From: Pegea sp. RAD2-039
Taxonomy: Eukaryota > Chordata > Thaliacea > Salpida > Salpidae
Length of the DNA: 64,000 bases
Direction: 5' to 3'
NCBI GenBank assembly: GCA_034620365.1
Contig: JAQGEQ010000332.1
Coordinates: 62,001-126,000, forward strand
Part shown: piece after piece, positions 12,701-24,480 of the stretch
How positions within the stretch are numbered: the stretch's first letter is position 1
Layout: the number at the start of each line of letters is the position of its first letter
Notes under the pieces: model-generated
What the model was told of the DNA's origin: nothing
The model's database searches: none
What the model saw: only the letters and a program-made list of their open reading frames with translations
Position numbers and translations under genes: made by a program

Positions 12701-13794
12701 ATTTTACTGACTGGCAAAAGAACCGACTGCTTTCACAAGACCGGGATAATTACGATTCCAGCAGTTTTCTTCAATCTGGTTATAGAAATCAACTTCAGGT
12801 TATGACGGTTACATAAAACTAAAAAATTGAAGTTAACTATTATTAATTACAGAAAAACTTTCAAAAAAATATCGGAGATTCAACCTCAGCTGAAATGCAA
12901 ACTCCATCCCCAGTAAGTTATACGAGCATAGTTAAGCACGAAAGTTTTCCACAAAAATCTATGCAAAATGAAAGTGAGTATTTTATTTATAACTCGAGAG
13001 TTTGAATTTAGTATATGTAGTTAATTTTCGTTAAAAAAATTATAATATTAACGTTAAATGTAAAAAGATTTATGGTACATTAACTCAAAACTTTGATATA
13101 AACTTAATTTTATTTATATTTCAGCCAATGACTGCGTTGTTAAACAATCGCAAAACGCTTCGACAATTGAAGTTCAAGATTCTCTCAGTTTTGGTTCTGT
13201 CAGCAACCAGCATTCAAAACAGATTTCTTGTGATAAAGTTCCATCAAGACATAACCATGCCTTTCGATTAGTTGATCAGGAGAAAAATCAAACCTCTCTT
13301 CGTCAACATCTACAAAATACAAATCATAACTTCACAACTGGTAAGTTTTTCACTTCTCAAAAAAATACCGCAAATAATGGTTAATTTATAGGATTTGTAA
13401 ACCATAAGAGGCCAGCAGTATTTTATGATAACTTGAAGCTGATGCAGATGAATGCGCAAAAACAGCAAAAAATGCATTCTCAAATTGTTCACCCAGCTTC
13501 AACTGGAGTCAGATATCAGATGCCTATCAACTATCAACAAGTCCGAAGAAACCCTCATCAAGAACCACTGAACTATTCTTCAACATCTATAAATAGAATG
13601 CCAGCTGTAAATAATTCATACCAATATCATAAACTTGGTAATATTAGTCAACAGCAAGAAGATCAAAGTTTGTTTTAGTTTTTGTTTTCGAAAATTTTTC
13701 TTTATTTGTAAATGTTTGAGCAGACCTTGGGCCGCAACCAACAAATACTGGATTTACTTGTCACTGGAGACCGTTCTTACCTCCTCGTCAATGA
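9726..13794 (+). CDS. Unknown 861-residue Ser/Asn/Gln-rich protein, 10 exons
   Basis: Exons: 9726-9827, 9932-10112, 10162-10326, 11188-11279, 11353-11524, 11579-12798, 12853-12973, 13125-13340, 13392-13637 and 13724-13794. They total 2,586 nt and every intron phase agrees, which supports the model strongly. The intron at 10113-10161 is only 49 bp. I chose the ATG at 9726 because it opens the frame used by all later exons. The protein is mostly low-complexity and polar. A more ordered, helix-like part lies at about residues 305-400 (FSDIAQDLLLMNFNIKDIL, RHYALFKRRP), and IADLFSKVLG at about residues 149-158 looks amphipathic. The C-terminus is TCHWRPFLPPRQ. No catalytic motif, signal peptide or membrane segment is visible. 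I do not recognise the family; an RNA-granule or scaffold role would be speculation. The next gene downstream has a similar exon start and composition. Confidence 0.8.
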
Positions 13795-16700
13795 GAATGT
13801 AATATTAAAGTTAATTAAAGTTAACTTTTTAAGATTGATTGTTCATTGTTTATCATAATTCTTGTTTTATTCTAATTTTAATTGAAATTATAATTCCTCG
13901 ATTCTGTTAGCATAAACGTATTTTTCATTTTCTTGAAATAAACAAATCTGTGCAAAGTTCAAAAGTCGTTCAAAAATAAAATATGAATATGATCAAAAAA
14001 TGAAGTTCAAAATATTTTGTAAATATAACTAATGATTTAAGAAAAGTTCACTTTTAGTTGGTTTTTATTTTATCCATGTTAAAAAGGAACCTTGGCCTTA
14101 TAGCTTTCAGAGTTTAAAATGTTTTAAAGTATCCTGAACAGATTTTTTTTAATACTTTTTTGTGACGGAATTTTTAGGACTAAGTAAACAAAAAGATAAA
14201 CGACTCAAATTAGTAATTTTAATTCTGTCTAAGAAACAAACATAAAAACAATTAAAAACTATATTTTTAAAATATTTAAACTAAAATTGTACGAAACTAA
14301 TTTATGATAACGCAACTCAAACTACACACTTGAAGAAGAAAGTTAATACCCTAATCAGAAGCTTGATTTCAGTTATTTTCGTAGATAAGAAAAATAACTA
14401 TTTATTATTCTATACTTACGAACACAGCAAAGCTAATAAATTAAAGAAAAAAGGTTAATTAATTTTTAATCAATATTATTAAACATTTTTTTATTTAGCA
14501 AAATAATAAAATAAACCAGGAAGTAATTCTTTCATTTTTACTCCACAGTTGTTCCATTCTACTCCCTTCTCTTTCATTCTGCATATACTTACTTTATTTT
14601 GAAACATAACCAATATAACAAATGATTGTTTAAACTTTCTAAGATATCAATGAAATTAGGTATTTCATCGCTGTTCTGTCGGATATTTCCTGTAAATATT
14701 TTTGTGTAAGCAAAAAAAAATTGCGTTTTAACTAAAACTTTAACAAAGTTAAGTTTTAAAAGGTTTTGAACGCTAAGAATCTTACTTGACTATTGGCTAT
14801 TAGATTTTTTACTTATATTATAGCATCAAAAAGCTGTTTTAATTTAATTATAAAAAATAATTGGTGTCCCAAAATATTTCAAGATGATGAGTACTGGTAC
14901 TATTGAGTTAGTTCATTTGATTCAAGTTAGTGAAAACATTTTCAATGAAAACATTTTATGTTTTACACTAATTTTTGTCATATGTTTAGGTCATCCATTA
15001 AAACAAACTATAGAAATAACCACTTTCAGTATACTTAAAAAGCTGTTATTTCATGTTATAAATTGTTAGTATTCATTGTACACTTGTCTGTTAATTAATA
15101 TATTTATAAATTTGAGAATAATTTTTAATTTTTTCTTTATTTTATATAATGCACAATATTTACATTTTTTCTAAACATTGATTAACATAAATAGTTTACA
15201 TTAATTTTATAGTAAATAACATTGCTTTTGATATAGCAGTAATTCTTCTATTATACTTAGCTTAATTTAATTAATATTAGATTAATGATTAAACTAAAAT
15301 TTGACTACTTCCATTATTCAAACGATAATTTGTGGATTTATTCATACTTTTACAGAAATTTTTAAATCTAAACTAAAAAGGGTATTTAGTTTTTCTAAAA
15401 TACCTTTTCGGAAACAGAGTAATTTTTTTATTTAAAATATCCTATTTAGTTTATTTAACTTTCAATCATAAAGCAAATACTTTCTTTAGAAAATTGACAA
15501 TGAACCAAATAACCTTATACAGTTTTCGTCATTTTAAAGTACTTAAAAATAAAATTATTATTAAATACCAATACTTAAAGTCCAAGTATTATTAGTTTAT
15601 AACAAAATAAAGAGTTAAAGAAGCTGTCTTTTATTTCTTTTTGCAAACTGTTAGAACGACTAAAAATAATTTTAATTTATTTGAAATCCTAGAAAATCTT
15701 GAAAACTTAAAAAAAAACTTGCCAAAAAATGTATATTGTGCAGAAATTTTACATTGATTCTTTTATTCGAAAATTTTTCATTAAATATTTACAAATTTTC
15801 AGACTTTTTTCAAAATTAAAAGTAAATTAACAATTTTCATGAGTGTCAAATTCTAAATTCGTTTTTTAAGGTTAAACATAATACTTCTGTTGTTAAAGGC
15901 TATTTGAAAAGAAAATATTTTATTTTAATAATTACCAAAGCTACTACAGTCTGCTTAACCCATAATTATAAGATATTTAATTTTTCGAAAAGGTTTCCAA
16001 ACTAGTTTCTTTACTAGGGATTATGTTATTACTTGGTAAACCTATTTGTTTCTAATCATCTTAAAAAAATTTTGTAAGCAAAGCTACCGATGAAGTCAAG
16101 AAGTCACTGAAGTCGTTTCAACGACTTTTATACATTTGCTTAGCCAGTCAATGTTTTTTGTTTGACTCTTTGAAAATGTTATACCTTCTTTTTATTGTTT
16201 ATTCCGTTTTGTTATTGTTCTGCATATATTTTAATTTGCTTGAATGATTGTAGCGGAAAAGTATCTTCTTATTTTAAAACACGACCATTAAAAAGTAACA
16301 CACATTTATGTTTGCCTTGTACTTTTCTGCTTGTTACTTCCATTTATGTTTGTGTACTTAATGATATTAATAATTTTTTATTAAGAAGGAAGACCCATTT
16401 TATAGTCAAAAACTAAAATTTTAGCCGCATGCTGGCTTAAAGCTCTTAATATTTCTCTAACATGTTCTAATAGCTTTTTCAAAGACATACCCTACGACAT
16501 TGAAGTTGGCAACCTTTGATGTCTTTTTCAGATCTGACCTACTTAGTTAGGTCTTTTGACTCCAGGGTTTTTTGAAGTTCACTTTTTTATTTCTTATTAA
16601 CTTTAATAAAAAAGTAATTAAATATAGGTTATAATTAGCAGTAGAATATGAAGTTAACCTTTTTCTAAGATATTTATAAGATATATTTTATTCTTATTGT

Positions 16701-18115
16701 TTATCATCATTATCAATGTATGTTTTTATAGGGATATGCTACATATAGAATAAATATATACAACACATTTATATATAGACTTTAATCATAGTATGATTAT
16801 ATATATTATATATTTTTCAGTTTTTACTTTTTGTAAGGACTTATAGAGTAATGCTGCTATCAACTGTCAATATTTAAACTTTATTATGCCTATTTTTGTT
16901 TGAATAACCCTATTAAACTTATCAAACTATTTTTCATATTTATATGGTTTATTAGGACTACAACTAACTGGCCAAATTATTTGGACTGTTATATGAAGTA
17001 CTTTATTCTATGAAATAAAGCTAATTTTCTATTTTAATTTGGATAAAAGAATTGATAAAACAATTTGGATCCATAATATTTGATATAGTTTAATTACTTT
17101 GTAATAAACCAATATATGTTTACATCTTTTTTATTCTCCAAACAAAAATCGTATGTGTTTTATAAATGATGATTTTAAATTAATAATTTTGTATGATAGC
17201 GCCTATAAACCACTAAGAGGACCATCTGTTTCAGCTTTTGTTTACAAGTATTTACACAGCAACTAATCTATAAGTTGTACATCAAACTTAGTTTTATATA
17301 TAAAAACATAGTTGTTAATATAGCAATAACTCTTCTCGTTTACTTAAGTTTGTTTAAAACCTTTTAAATTAGATTCTTTAAGTTTGTATCACATTTTTAA
17401 TACCTCAAGAGTTCGGTTACATAGATTCTTCAAACGGTATTTTATAGATCTTTAGTAATAGATGCTTTTTCAAGAATTGTTTTTTTAAGTTATACAGGAA
17501 GTAATTATAAGCTCAAGTTTCTAAGCTCAAACTACTATTTATTTTTAACTAAATTGGATACTTTGACAACTATTTTTTTCATTGCTAGTGGGATGGTTAA
17601 AAGTAGTTTAAGAAATAGTTTTATAATTTCAGTACTTTTATATATGTCATTATTTCTTTTGATCTCATTCTAATAAATGCCTAAGTGTAACAAATACTGC
17701 TTAATCTTAATTTCTTAGGTTTAAAGAATTGTTTCACAGAAATTTTAAACGTGTGAGCAAATTGTCGTTTGCTGTTAAAGATTTTTTGCAAAATTAAACT
17801 AAAAAACTAAGAATTAATGTTTTATTAGCATTTCATTAAAATTCAGCAATAGTAAAAGCTCAATTTTGCTGACAACACGTTTGTCAGATGAAAACAACAC
17901 CACTTAATGTACTTAGTCTGACTTTTGTTTACATTCATTCATACTATTATTTTGAAGAAGTAGAAAATTAATGAGCAAGTTTGCTAATATTATTAATTTT
18001 GATGAACTCACAAAGTTTCTTTACTTTGCTATTGGGCTCGTTATTTGTTTGTTTAAATATTAGACTTTAAAAATATTTTTCAGATTAATCGATTTGACAA
18101 ATCATTTTTATTTCA
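13795..18115. other. Intergenic, no gene seen
   Basis: AT-rich. It includes the 3' untranslated region of the upstream gene. A small perfect hairpin, AAGTCGTT-TC-AACGACTT, lies near 16110-16127, and another short inverted pair (GACCTAC/TTAGGTC) near 16536-16555. Short open frames here (for example 14884-15069) have no homology that I recognise and no splice context. Confidence 0.45.
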
Positions 18116-20093
18116 ATGGAAGACAAAAAGAAAATACCAAACTGTAGTTCTAGTTTGCATCGCAACAGTGATGAGACTTCAACAGATTTCTCAACTAATG
18201 AAAACCAAGTAAAAGCATTTTACTTTTATTTAAAACTGATCTAATTTGTTAATTTTCTTTTACAGGATGCTCTAGATTTAACAAACAAACTAGACAAAAC
18301 AGAAAACTTTATTTCTCATGGAGTTACAAACACCCAATCAAATAATCTTAAGATTGGAACTGAAGGTGAAATAACAAATGTCAAATAATTCTCAAGTTAA
18401 TAGTTAAATACACAGTACAAGCAATATATGCATGTATAAAATACAACTTTTATGCTTATTTAAACTACTATTAGACCTTTAAGTTTTGATAAATATTTCT
18501 AAATAGCTTAATTAGCTACGTGAAGTAATTTAGGTTTAAATTAGTATTTGCTTTCAGAGAACTCAGACAAGCCGTGTTCTTATATACTTCAATCATCACC
18601 TCCTTTAATGGAAGTAAACAACAATTCGAGTTTATACAAGATTCAAGCAACTCTAGAAACCTCTTATGAAATAAAAGCAATCAACTTGATGACAGATGAA
18701 AAGCAACTTGTTTCTATGGCAAAATCTTTCGGTGCAAATCTTGATTCGGAGAAAGAGCTTTTAGAAAACTTTCAGGATTATAGAAATACATTACGCAATA
18801 CCAACCTGAGCTCTAGTTCAGCAATTAAGGTTACAAAAGAGAAGTCAAGAAACAACTCTGTGGCTATTTTACCCGTTGGAATAAAGAATCAAAAGCTTAC
18901 AGTACTTGGTACAAAGCCACATAAACGGTTTGGTAATCCATTTTTAAATGTTAAGCAAAATATCTCTGCTAGGAAGCATACTTTGATTGGCAACAAGCAG
19001 TTGAAAAAGCATCCACAAAAGAACCAACAAACAAGTCGATTCACTCAAACTGAATTCTATTTGAAGGATAGTCATTCTCTAGTTAAACATGGTTATAACA
19101 GAGGGTATACTGATCAGCAATGTTCAACAGACCTGCTATCACAACTAAGAAGTTTGCAACACGAACAGCAAGATAGTCAACTTAACCATCAGGATTTAAC
19201 ATTCAGCAAGCATTTAAAACAACAAAACATTGTTAGTAAACGTGAGCTGAAAAAATCACTGGAACCACTTATAAATGGTTTAAATGATTTAAGTAATCGT
19301 TTGGATAAATATGAATCTTCAAGCAAACAAAATGTTTCAAAGGAATCAATGGTTGATAAAAATTCCGAATTAGTGGATATTGATTCAACTAATGATTCAA
19401 ACAATGAATCAGATTATTGTCAATGTCCTGATACAGCGGTAAGTTGAGTAGAACACTTAAAAGCTTATTTTGAAAATCATTTGAACTTTAGATGTCACCC
19501 TCTATTCGCAGAAACAATGGAGAAGACATAATACCTCGACAGCATTCAGCAGGTATTATTATTGATAATCTTTACATTTGTAGTTTGATTAGACTTTAAA
19601 TCCAATATTGATTCCAGAAGGAGTATTTCCATCGCTTCCTTTACCTGTCATGCTACCTTGCTTTTACCATCCAGTTTTACCATTTGGTTTACCTAGCCAT
19701 GAACAAGACCAATCTTTTAATAATTATTCTGATATAAGAGGGGATATGTTGTTTGGAGCCCCACCAACGGATACTTTTCCTCATCCACATGAGCGTCACA
19801 ATTCTCAGCAGTATTTATATGAAGAGGATTTTCTGAATCAACAGCAAGCAGATCAGTCGCAATTGATGGAAACTCAACCGGTTTTACATGGAATAGATAC
19901 GCAACAAACAAATTGTCAACTTTTGAACGAGCCACTTTCTAGTCACTTCTCAAGCAATCAGCAACATCCATTGCAATACAATCTATTGCAACCACCACCT
20001 TACCATTTATTGCTAAATCGTCAACAACAAAACGAGCAATTCTCAAATTTGCAAGAGCAGAATGAATACCAATCGAGTTTGAGCCAGCAATAA
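18116..20093 (+). CDS. Unknown 536-residue Ser/Gln-rich protein, 5 exons
   Basis: Exons: 18116-18208, 18266-18365, 18558-19438, 19492-19552 and 19618-20093 (1,611 nt, phases 0,1,0,1). For the last intron I used the acceptor at 19617, because the nearer AGs put the long Gln-rich frame out of phase. Residues 1-64 are polar. Residues 65-358 are Ser/Lys/Asn-rich with a possible short coiled coil near residues 300-320 (KRELKKSLEPLINGLNDL). From about residue 379 the chain is Pro/Gln-rich, starting EGVFPSLPLPVMLP and ending in Gln repeats. No signal peptide or membrane segment. As in the 861-residue gene upstream, exon 1 ends in Gln at phase 0, exon 2 starts with Asp and exon 2 ends at phase 1. A distant tandem duplication is possible but sequence identity is too low to assert it. 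Family not recognised. Confidence 0.78.
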
Positions 20094-20642
20094 TTATATC
20101 TCTTTCATTCATAATCAAAGTTATAATTAACCTTCTGTTTTTATTATCTCTATTCACTTTTAATTTTTCTATTTACCTTCTACTTGACAAATAAGTGTTC
20201 TATAAAAATTTACAAATAATTTTGCATTATATCTTTTATTTCTCATTAGATGATACTCTTTCCAGTTAATTAAAATATAAATTTATTGAAACCGTGCAAT
20301 TATTTACTGACTTTTGTAAAGTAACAAATAACCTAAAATGCTTTGAAATAATTATTATTATTACTGATCTCAAGCCTTTTTTAATTAGGGTATTTTCCCA
20401 CTTTTATCCTTTTTTTGCTTTTAAATATAAGTATTTTTGGGTCCAAATGGTCTCCCAGCAGATCTAAAAAAATATATTTTATTGTCTAATGATTTAACAA
20501 AAGTAATTTTTTTAACTGTTTAGCCAAGCAATTGTTTCATCTGTTGTAACTGATTATAATTATTATAAATAATTTGATAATTTTCAAATTTAGTAAAATA
20601 ACATGACAGATGATTATACTTTAGACAATTTTCATGCGCCAT

Positions 20643-20690
20643 AAAAATTTTCATCTCAAAAATGATTTTTGAGAATAATGAAAATTTTCA
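20643..20690. repeat. Imperfect inverted repeat
   Basis: Left arm AAAATTTTCAT then CTCAAAAAT. The right arm repeats these in inverse order with a 4-base bulge. The folded arms give about 20 bp of pairing. It could be a MITE-like hairpin or chance in AT-rich DNA; no target-site duplication is clear. Confidence 0.4.
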
Positions 20691-21062
20691 TTTTTTTAGT
20701 TTTCGTCATAAATCTGAAAACAATAATTGTATCTGAATAAAATCTACCCAATCTTATTAATGCTTCAAAAACAAAGCTTTTATTGTGCTAAATAAATTAC
20801 CGTTACCAGTGATACATATTCTATATTTGCAACTCTTTTTTATGTCCCAAAGTAGTAACATTTACAATGTAAGAGTTTTATATGGAAAAATTGGCATCTT
20901 ACGTACACTCTTTGTTAAAAATGTGTTTTTTGGATGAGCTCTAATGATAATCTAACTGATAAGCTTAAAAATAATATTCTAGAAGCTTATAAAATTATCT
21001 GCTTATTTTTTCCGGTTTTGCTAATTTTTTAAAAAATTATGAGATTAATTTGTTGAGTTTCG

Positions 21063-21088
21063 TTGGTCGACCAATTAATTGGCCGGCC
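21063..21088. other. Three overlapping perfect palindromes
   Basis: TTGGTCGACCAA (21063-21074), CCAATTAATTGG (21071-21082) and GGCCGGCC (21081-21088) overlap end to end. The GC-rich parts stand out in very AT-rich surroundings. Function unknown; a protein-binding site or transposon-end remnant is possible. Confidence 0.5.
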
Positions 21089-22656
21089 TTTCAAGAAAAG
21101 TTTTTTTTTCGCTTTCAAGTAAACATAACTTTCGAAAACAAAGACCATAAAGTCGATAACGATCAAAGTTCATAGTGTGAACAAAGTACAACTTAACAGT
21201 TTTGATTTTGATTTTTTTTATTTTGAACTTAAAGTCTAAAGTTTAATTTACTAAATCAGGAAAAGATTGTTTTAAGCTAATTTAGGCTAATTTAAGAACA
21301 CTTAAAATAAACAAAACTTTTTGAACTAAGAATTTTCTAAAAACTAAATGAGCTATAAAAAAAGATGACTTTTTATCTAAAATAAAGCCTTTTAAAACTT
21401 TTAATTATTTTGTATGTATCTACGAAAGATCTTACAAATTTTAATCCTTTTAATTATTGAAAAGTAATTGTCACTTTTAATTTTAATTTTTATCTCAAAC
21501 AAATAAAATTCTGTCATTACCAATTTTTTAATAAGTTGTTTTTACTCTGCATTTCAGAAGAAACTGATTTTTATTACTGATAACTTAATGAAGAAAATTT
21601 GATATAGCAGTTTTGTTTTCTATATTTTGTTACTGTCTTTATGTTTGCAAAGCTCATAATTATTGCTTTTAGGTTGTTAAATCATATCTTCTATAACAAA
21701 AGCTTGATCTTTCATATATGAGATAAATTTGCTCCAATTTTTTAGACTTCTTATTAAAATGAATAATAAAATATAAAAAAAGTTAGAATGGAATTAAAAG
21801 CATTATTAATTTGATTGGAACAATTTTTACATTCTTTTTTTTGTATTTAAAATAGTTTCACAGCTTTTTATTTTTAAATATAAAGCAATTTTTTAAAACT
21901 GTTAACAAATCATCTCCTAAAATTATAGAACGATTATTTACCATTCTATTTTGAGTTTTCTCAGGTTTTGAAACTCTCCATAACATTTATAAGGTTCAAA
22001 ATGAATTACTTTCAAAATGTTTCTTTAAGGTTAGATTAGAAAGATTAAACAACTTTTCAGTAGAAAATAAAATAAGAAATGCTAAACAAAATTACATTTA
22101 CGGATGAGTGTTTGTAAAAAAATTTCTATAAAAAATAAATAATAAAGAAGACTTTTAAAGTAGCATTTATTTATAATTTTGAAACTGTTACTTTTTAAAT
22201 GAAGTGTAATTTACTGTTTAATAGTTTTTTAATCAAATAAGTTTTACGCAAAGGATAAATTAAGGAAAAATCATTTTCTTATTCAATATAAAGAGTTTTT
22301 AGATTGATATAAAGTTTTAATATATTATTACTGATGTCGAGCGTTACTAGAAATTTTTATATTCTATATATATCTATTATTTGTATAAATATTTTATGAT
22401 TTTACTTATATATAACTTTTGTCTTAGACAAATATTATAAGAAATTTATCAGCTTTTAAATTAATTCAAGATTGACAGGCTTCCAATATTTCTTTTAAAT
22501 ATGTGGAACTTTTCATTGATTTTGAATCACATACTTATTTATAATTTTATGGACAATAAATTAAGAGTTTCACTATTAGTTTTTGTTATACAGTTTTGCA
22601 GACATTATTTTTGCTGTTTAAACCACCTTTTAGGCTACTTTAGAGTAACTTTATTG

Positions 22657-22893
22657 TTATTGTTTATCGTAAAACATTGAGAAAAAACTAATTTTGTTTA
22701 AGGTACACGTTCTTGATGATATTTGAAGCGGCATTTGTTTTACCGAACTAGCTCCCAGTATAAAATAAAATTTAGAAAGTTGCACACTGTGAGAAGTGAG
22801 AAATTCAAGAAATTGTTTATAGCTATAGCAATATATCAGTAAAGCTGTTAAAAACTCTTCAACAAATTTATATAAATTTTCTTTAGAAAACAA
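22657..22893 (-). CDS. Unassigned 78-codon open frame
   Basis: A continuous frame beginning MFSKENLYKFVEEFLT with ordinary amino-acid composition. It is longer than most chance frames here, but there is no splice partner, no domain and no neighbour that would explain it. It may be a chance frame or a decayed exon. Confidence 0.12.
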   Translation of the reverse strand: MFSKENLYKFVEEFLTALLIYCYSYKQFLEFLTSHSVQLSKFYFILGASSVKQMPLQISSRTCTLNKISFFSMFYDKQ

Positions 22894-24480
22894 CTAATAT
22901 TAATAAAAAGCGTGATTGATTTTGACTTCTCCTTAGATCACTTGTATGACTCCTAAATTACTGAATAGTTAGTAACCTTTAATGACTTTACATTTCTAGT
23001 ATGCTTGGACAGAAGTTAGTTTCCCAAATTTTATTTTAACGGCTGTATTCTGTGTGTATGATCTTTATTTATAAAAACTTTTAAACATTTAAATTCAAAG
23101 ATTGATTTAGCGTTCTACTAGTTGATTTATATGCAATTTTTAATGTGTTAAAATCTCCAATTATTTTTTATTTGGTCTATTTCTCTAATACTTCATTAGT
23201 CAAAAATTTGCTTATTTTAAACAACAGCCAAAAACAGCATCAGCGGCAGTAATTGAATGTATGACAGACGTTTTTTAAAACCTTTATTCACTTAAACGTG
23301 TTTACTTTATTGTTGATTAGAAATTTATGGAAACCCCTCTCTTTAAACCCTCATTTATTGTAATGAATAAAAATAAAAAGTTAGAAGCCATTTTTGACTT
23401 TTTCATGTATTATGAAATTTTTAGCCTTTTATATTTGCAAAATCCAAGTAATGATGGAAAAATACAAAATTAATTAAGAGTTTAGAAATTTGTTTATATT
23501 TTTATGTATTTTTTCTTATTTATCTCAAATATTTTAAAGAAACTGCCTGGTCAAGTACAATAAAAGTCATGATCAAACGAAACAGAATTTTATATACACT
23601 TATAGAATTCTAAGAACTCAGTTTAATCATTTATTAAACTGTTTCTAATTTTAGTTTTATTTACTGCACTTTCTAAACTCTTTTCGTTGAATGTTTAATT
23701 TTATTCACTCTATAAAATTTTTCTTTTACTTTATATGTCATTCTATTTTTATGAAGATTGAAGTTAAATATTAGTCTGAGGTTTTGTAAAAATTTATAGC
23801 TATTAGTTAGTCATTTATTCTTATAAATATAACTCAAAATAAATTAATAATTTTAATGTCATCTAAATAATAATAATGCTTTTATTCTTATGTGTTAGTT
23901 TTATTTAGTTTATTTTTAAGAAATGTATAATTTGAAACCTTACATAAATATCAAATTATTTTTATAGAAATTTCAATGATCTAATTTTTAATAAAAAAAA
24001 ATTATTTATTTTGTCTTGCTTGTTACCTATCTATTTTAAAACTATAAACACTAAGTACAAGTTTATTTTAAAAATGTTAAACCATATTCATTTTAGGTTT
24101 GATTTCTTTATTATAAATTATAGTTTTCATTTAATATAAAATCATTTAGATAATTTTGGAAAAATGTAAATTTCATCGTTTATAGAAAACAATTTTGTTT
24201 GCATTTAAGCTTATTTAGCAGAGATTGTTGAAGAAACATTCTTCTAGCATTTAAAGTAAAAGAAAATCATTTTAATCATTTTTAATACCTATGTGACTAA
24301 TAGATTTATAGAATATAACTGATTTATGCTAAATATATTTATAAAATCTTATCTAATACTAATAATTAAAAATTTATTCTTTTGCAATGTATTAGATCAA
24401 CTGTTAACTAGTATTTAACTCATATTTTAACAGAATTGTTTATGTAAAATTGGTATTTTTAAGGCAGAGATTTTTCAAAC

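Larger units (their letters stand above)
20094..24480. other. Intergenic, AT-rich, a few palindromic sites
   Basis: No supported gene. It contains the imperfect hairpin near 20643 and the overlapping palindromes at 21063-21088, listed separately, plus one unassigned minus-strand frame at 22657-22893. The stretch just before 24481 should hold the promoter and 5' untranslated region of the B56 gene. Confidence 0.45.

Noticed and set aside
9726..13794. Identification of the 861-residue protein as an eIF4E-transporter-like protein
   Set aside because: Composition is similar, but there is no Y-x4-L-phi eIF4E-binding motif and no alignable block, so no name is given.
14884..15069. 61-codon plus-strand frame as a gene
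   Set aside because: No domain, splice context or composition shift; consistent with a chance frame.
19584..19617. Acceptors at 19583 or 19592 for the last exon of the 536-residue gene
   Set aside because: Joined to the preceding phase-1 donor they give early stops and lose the long Gln-rich frame; the acceptor at 19617 keeps it.
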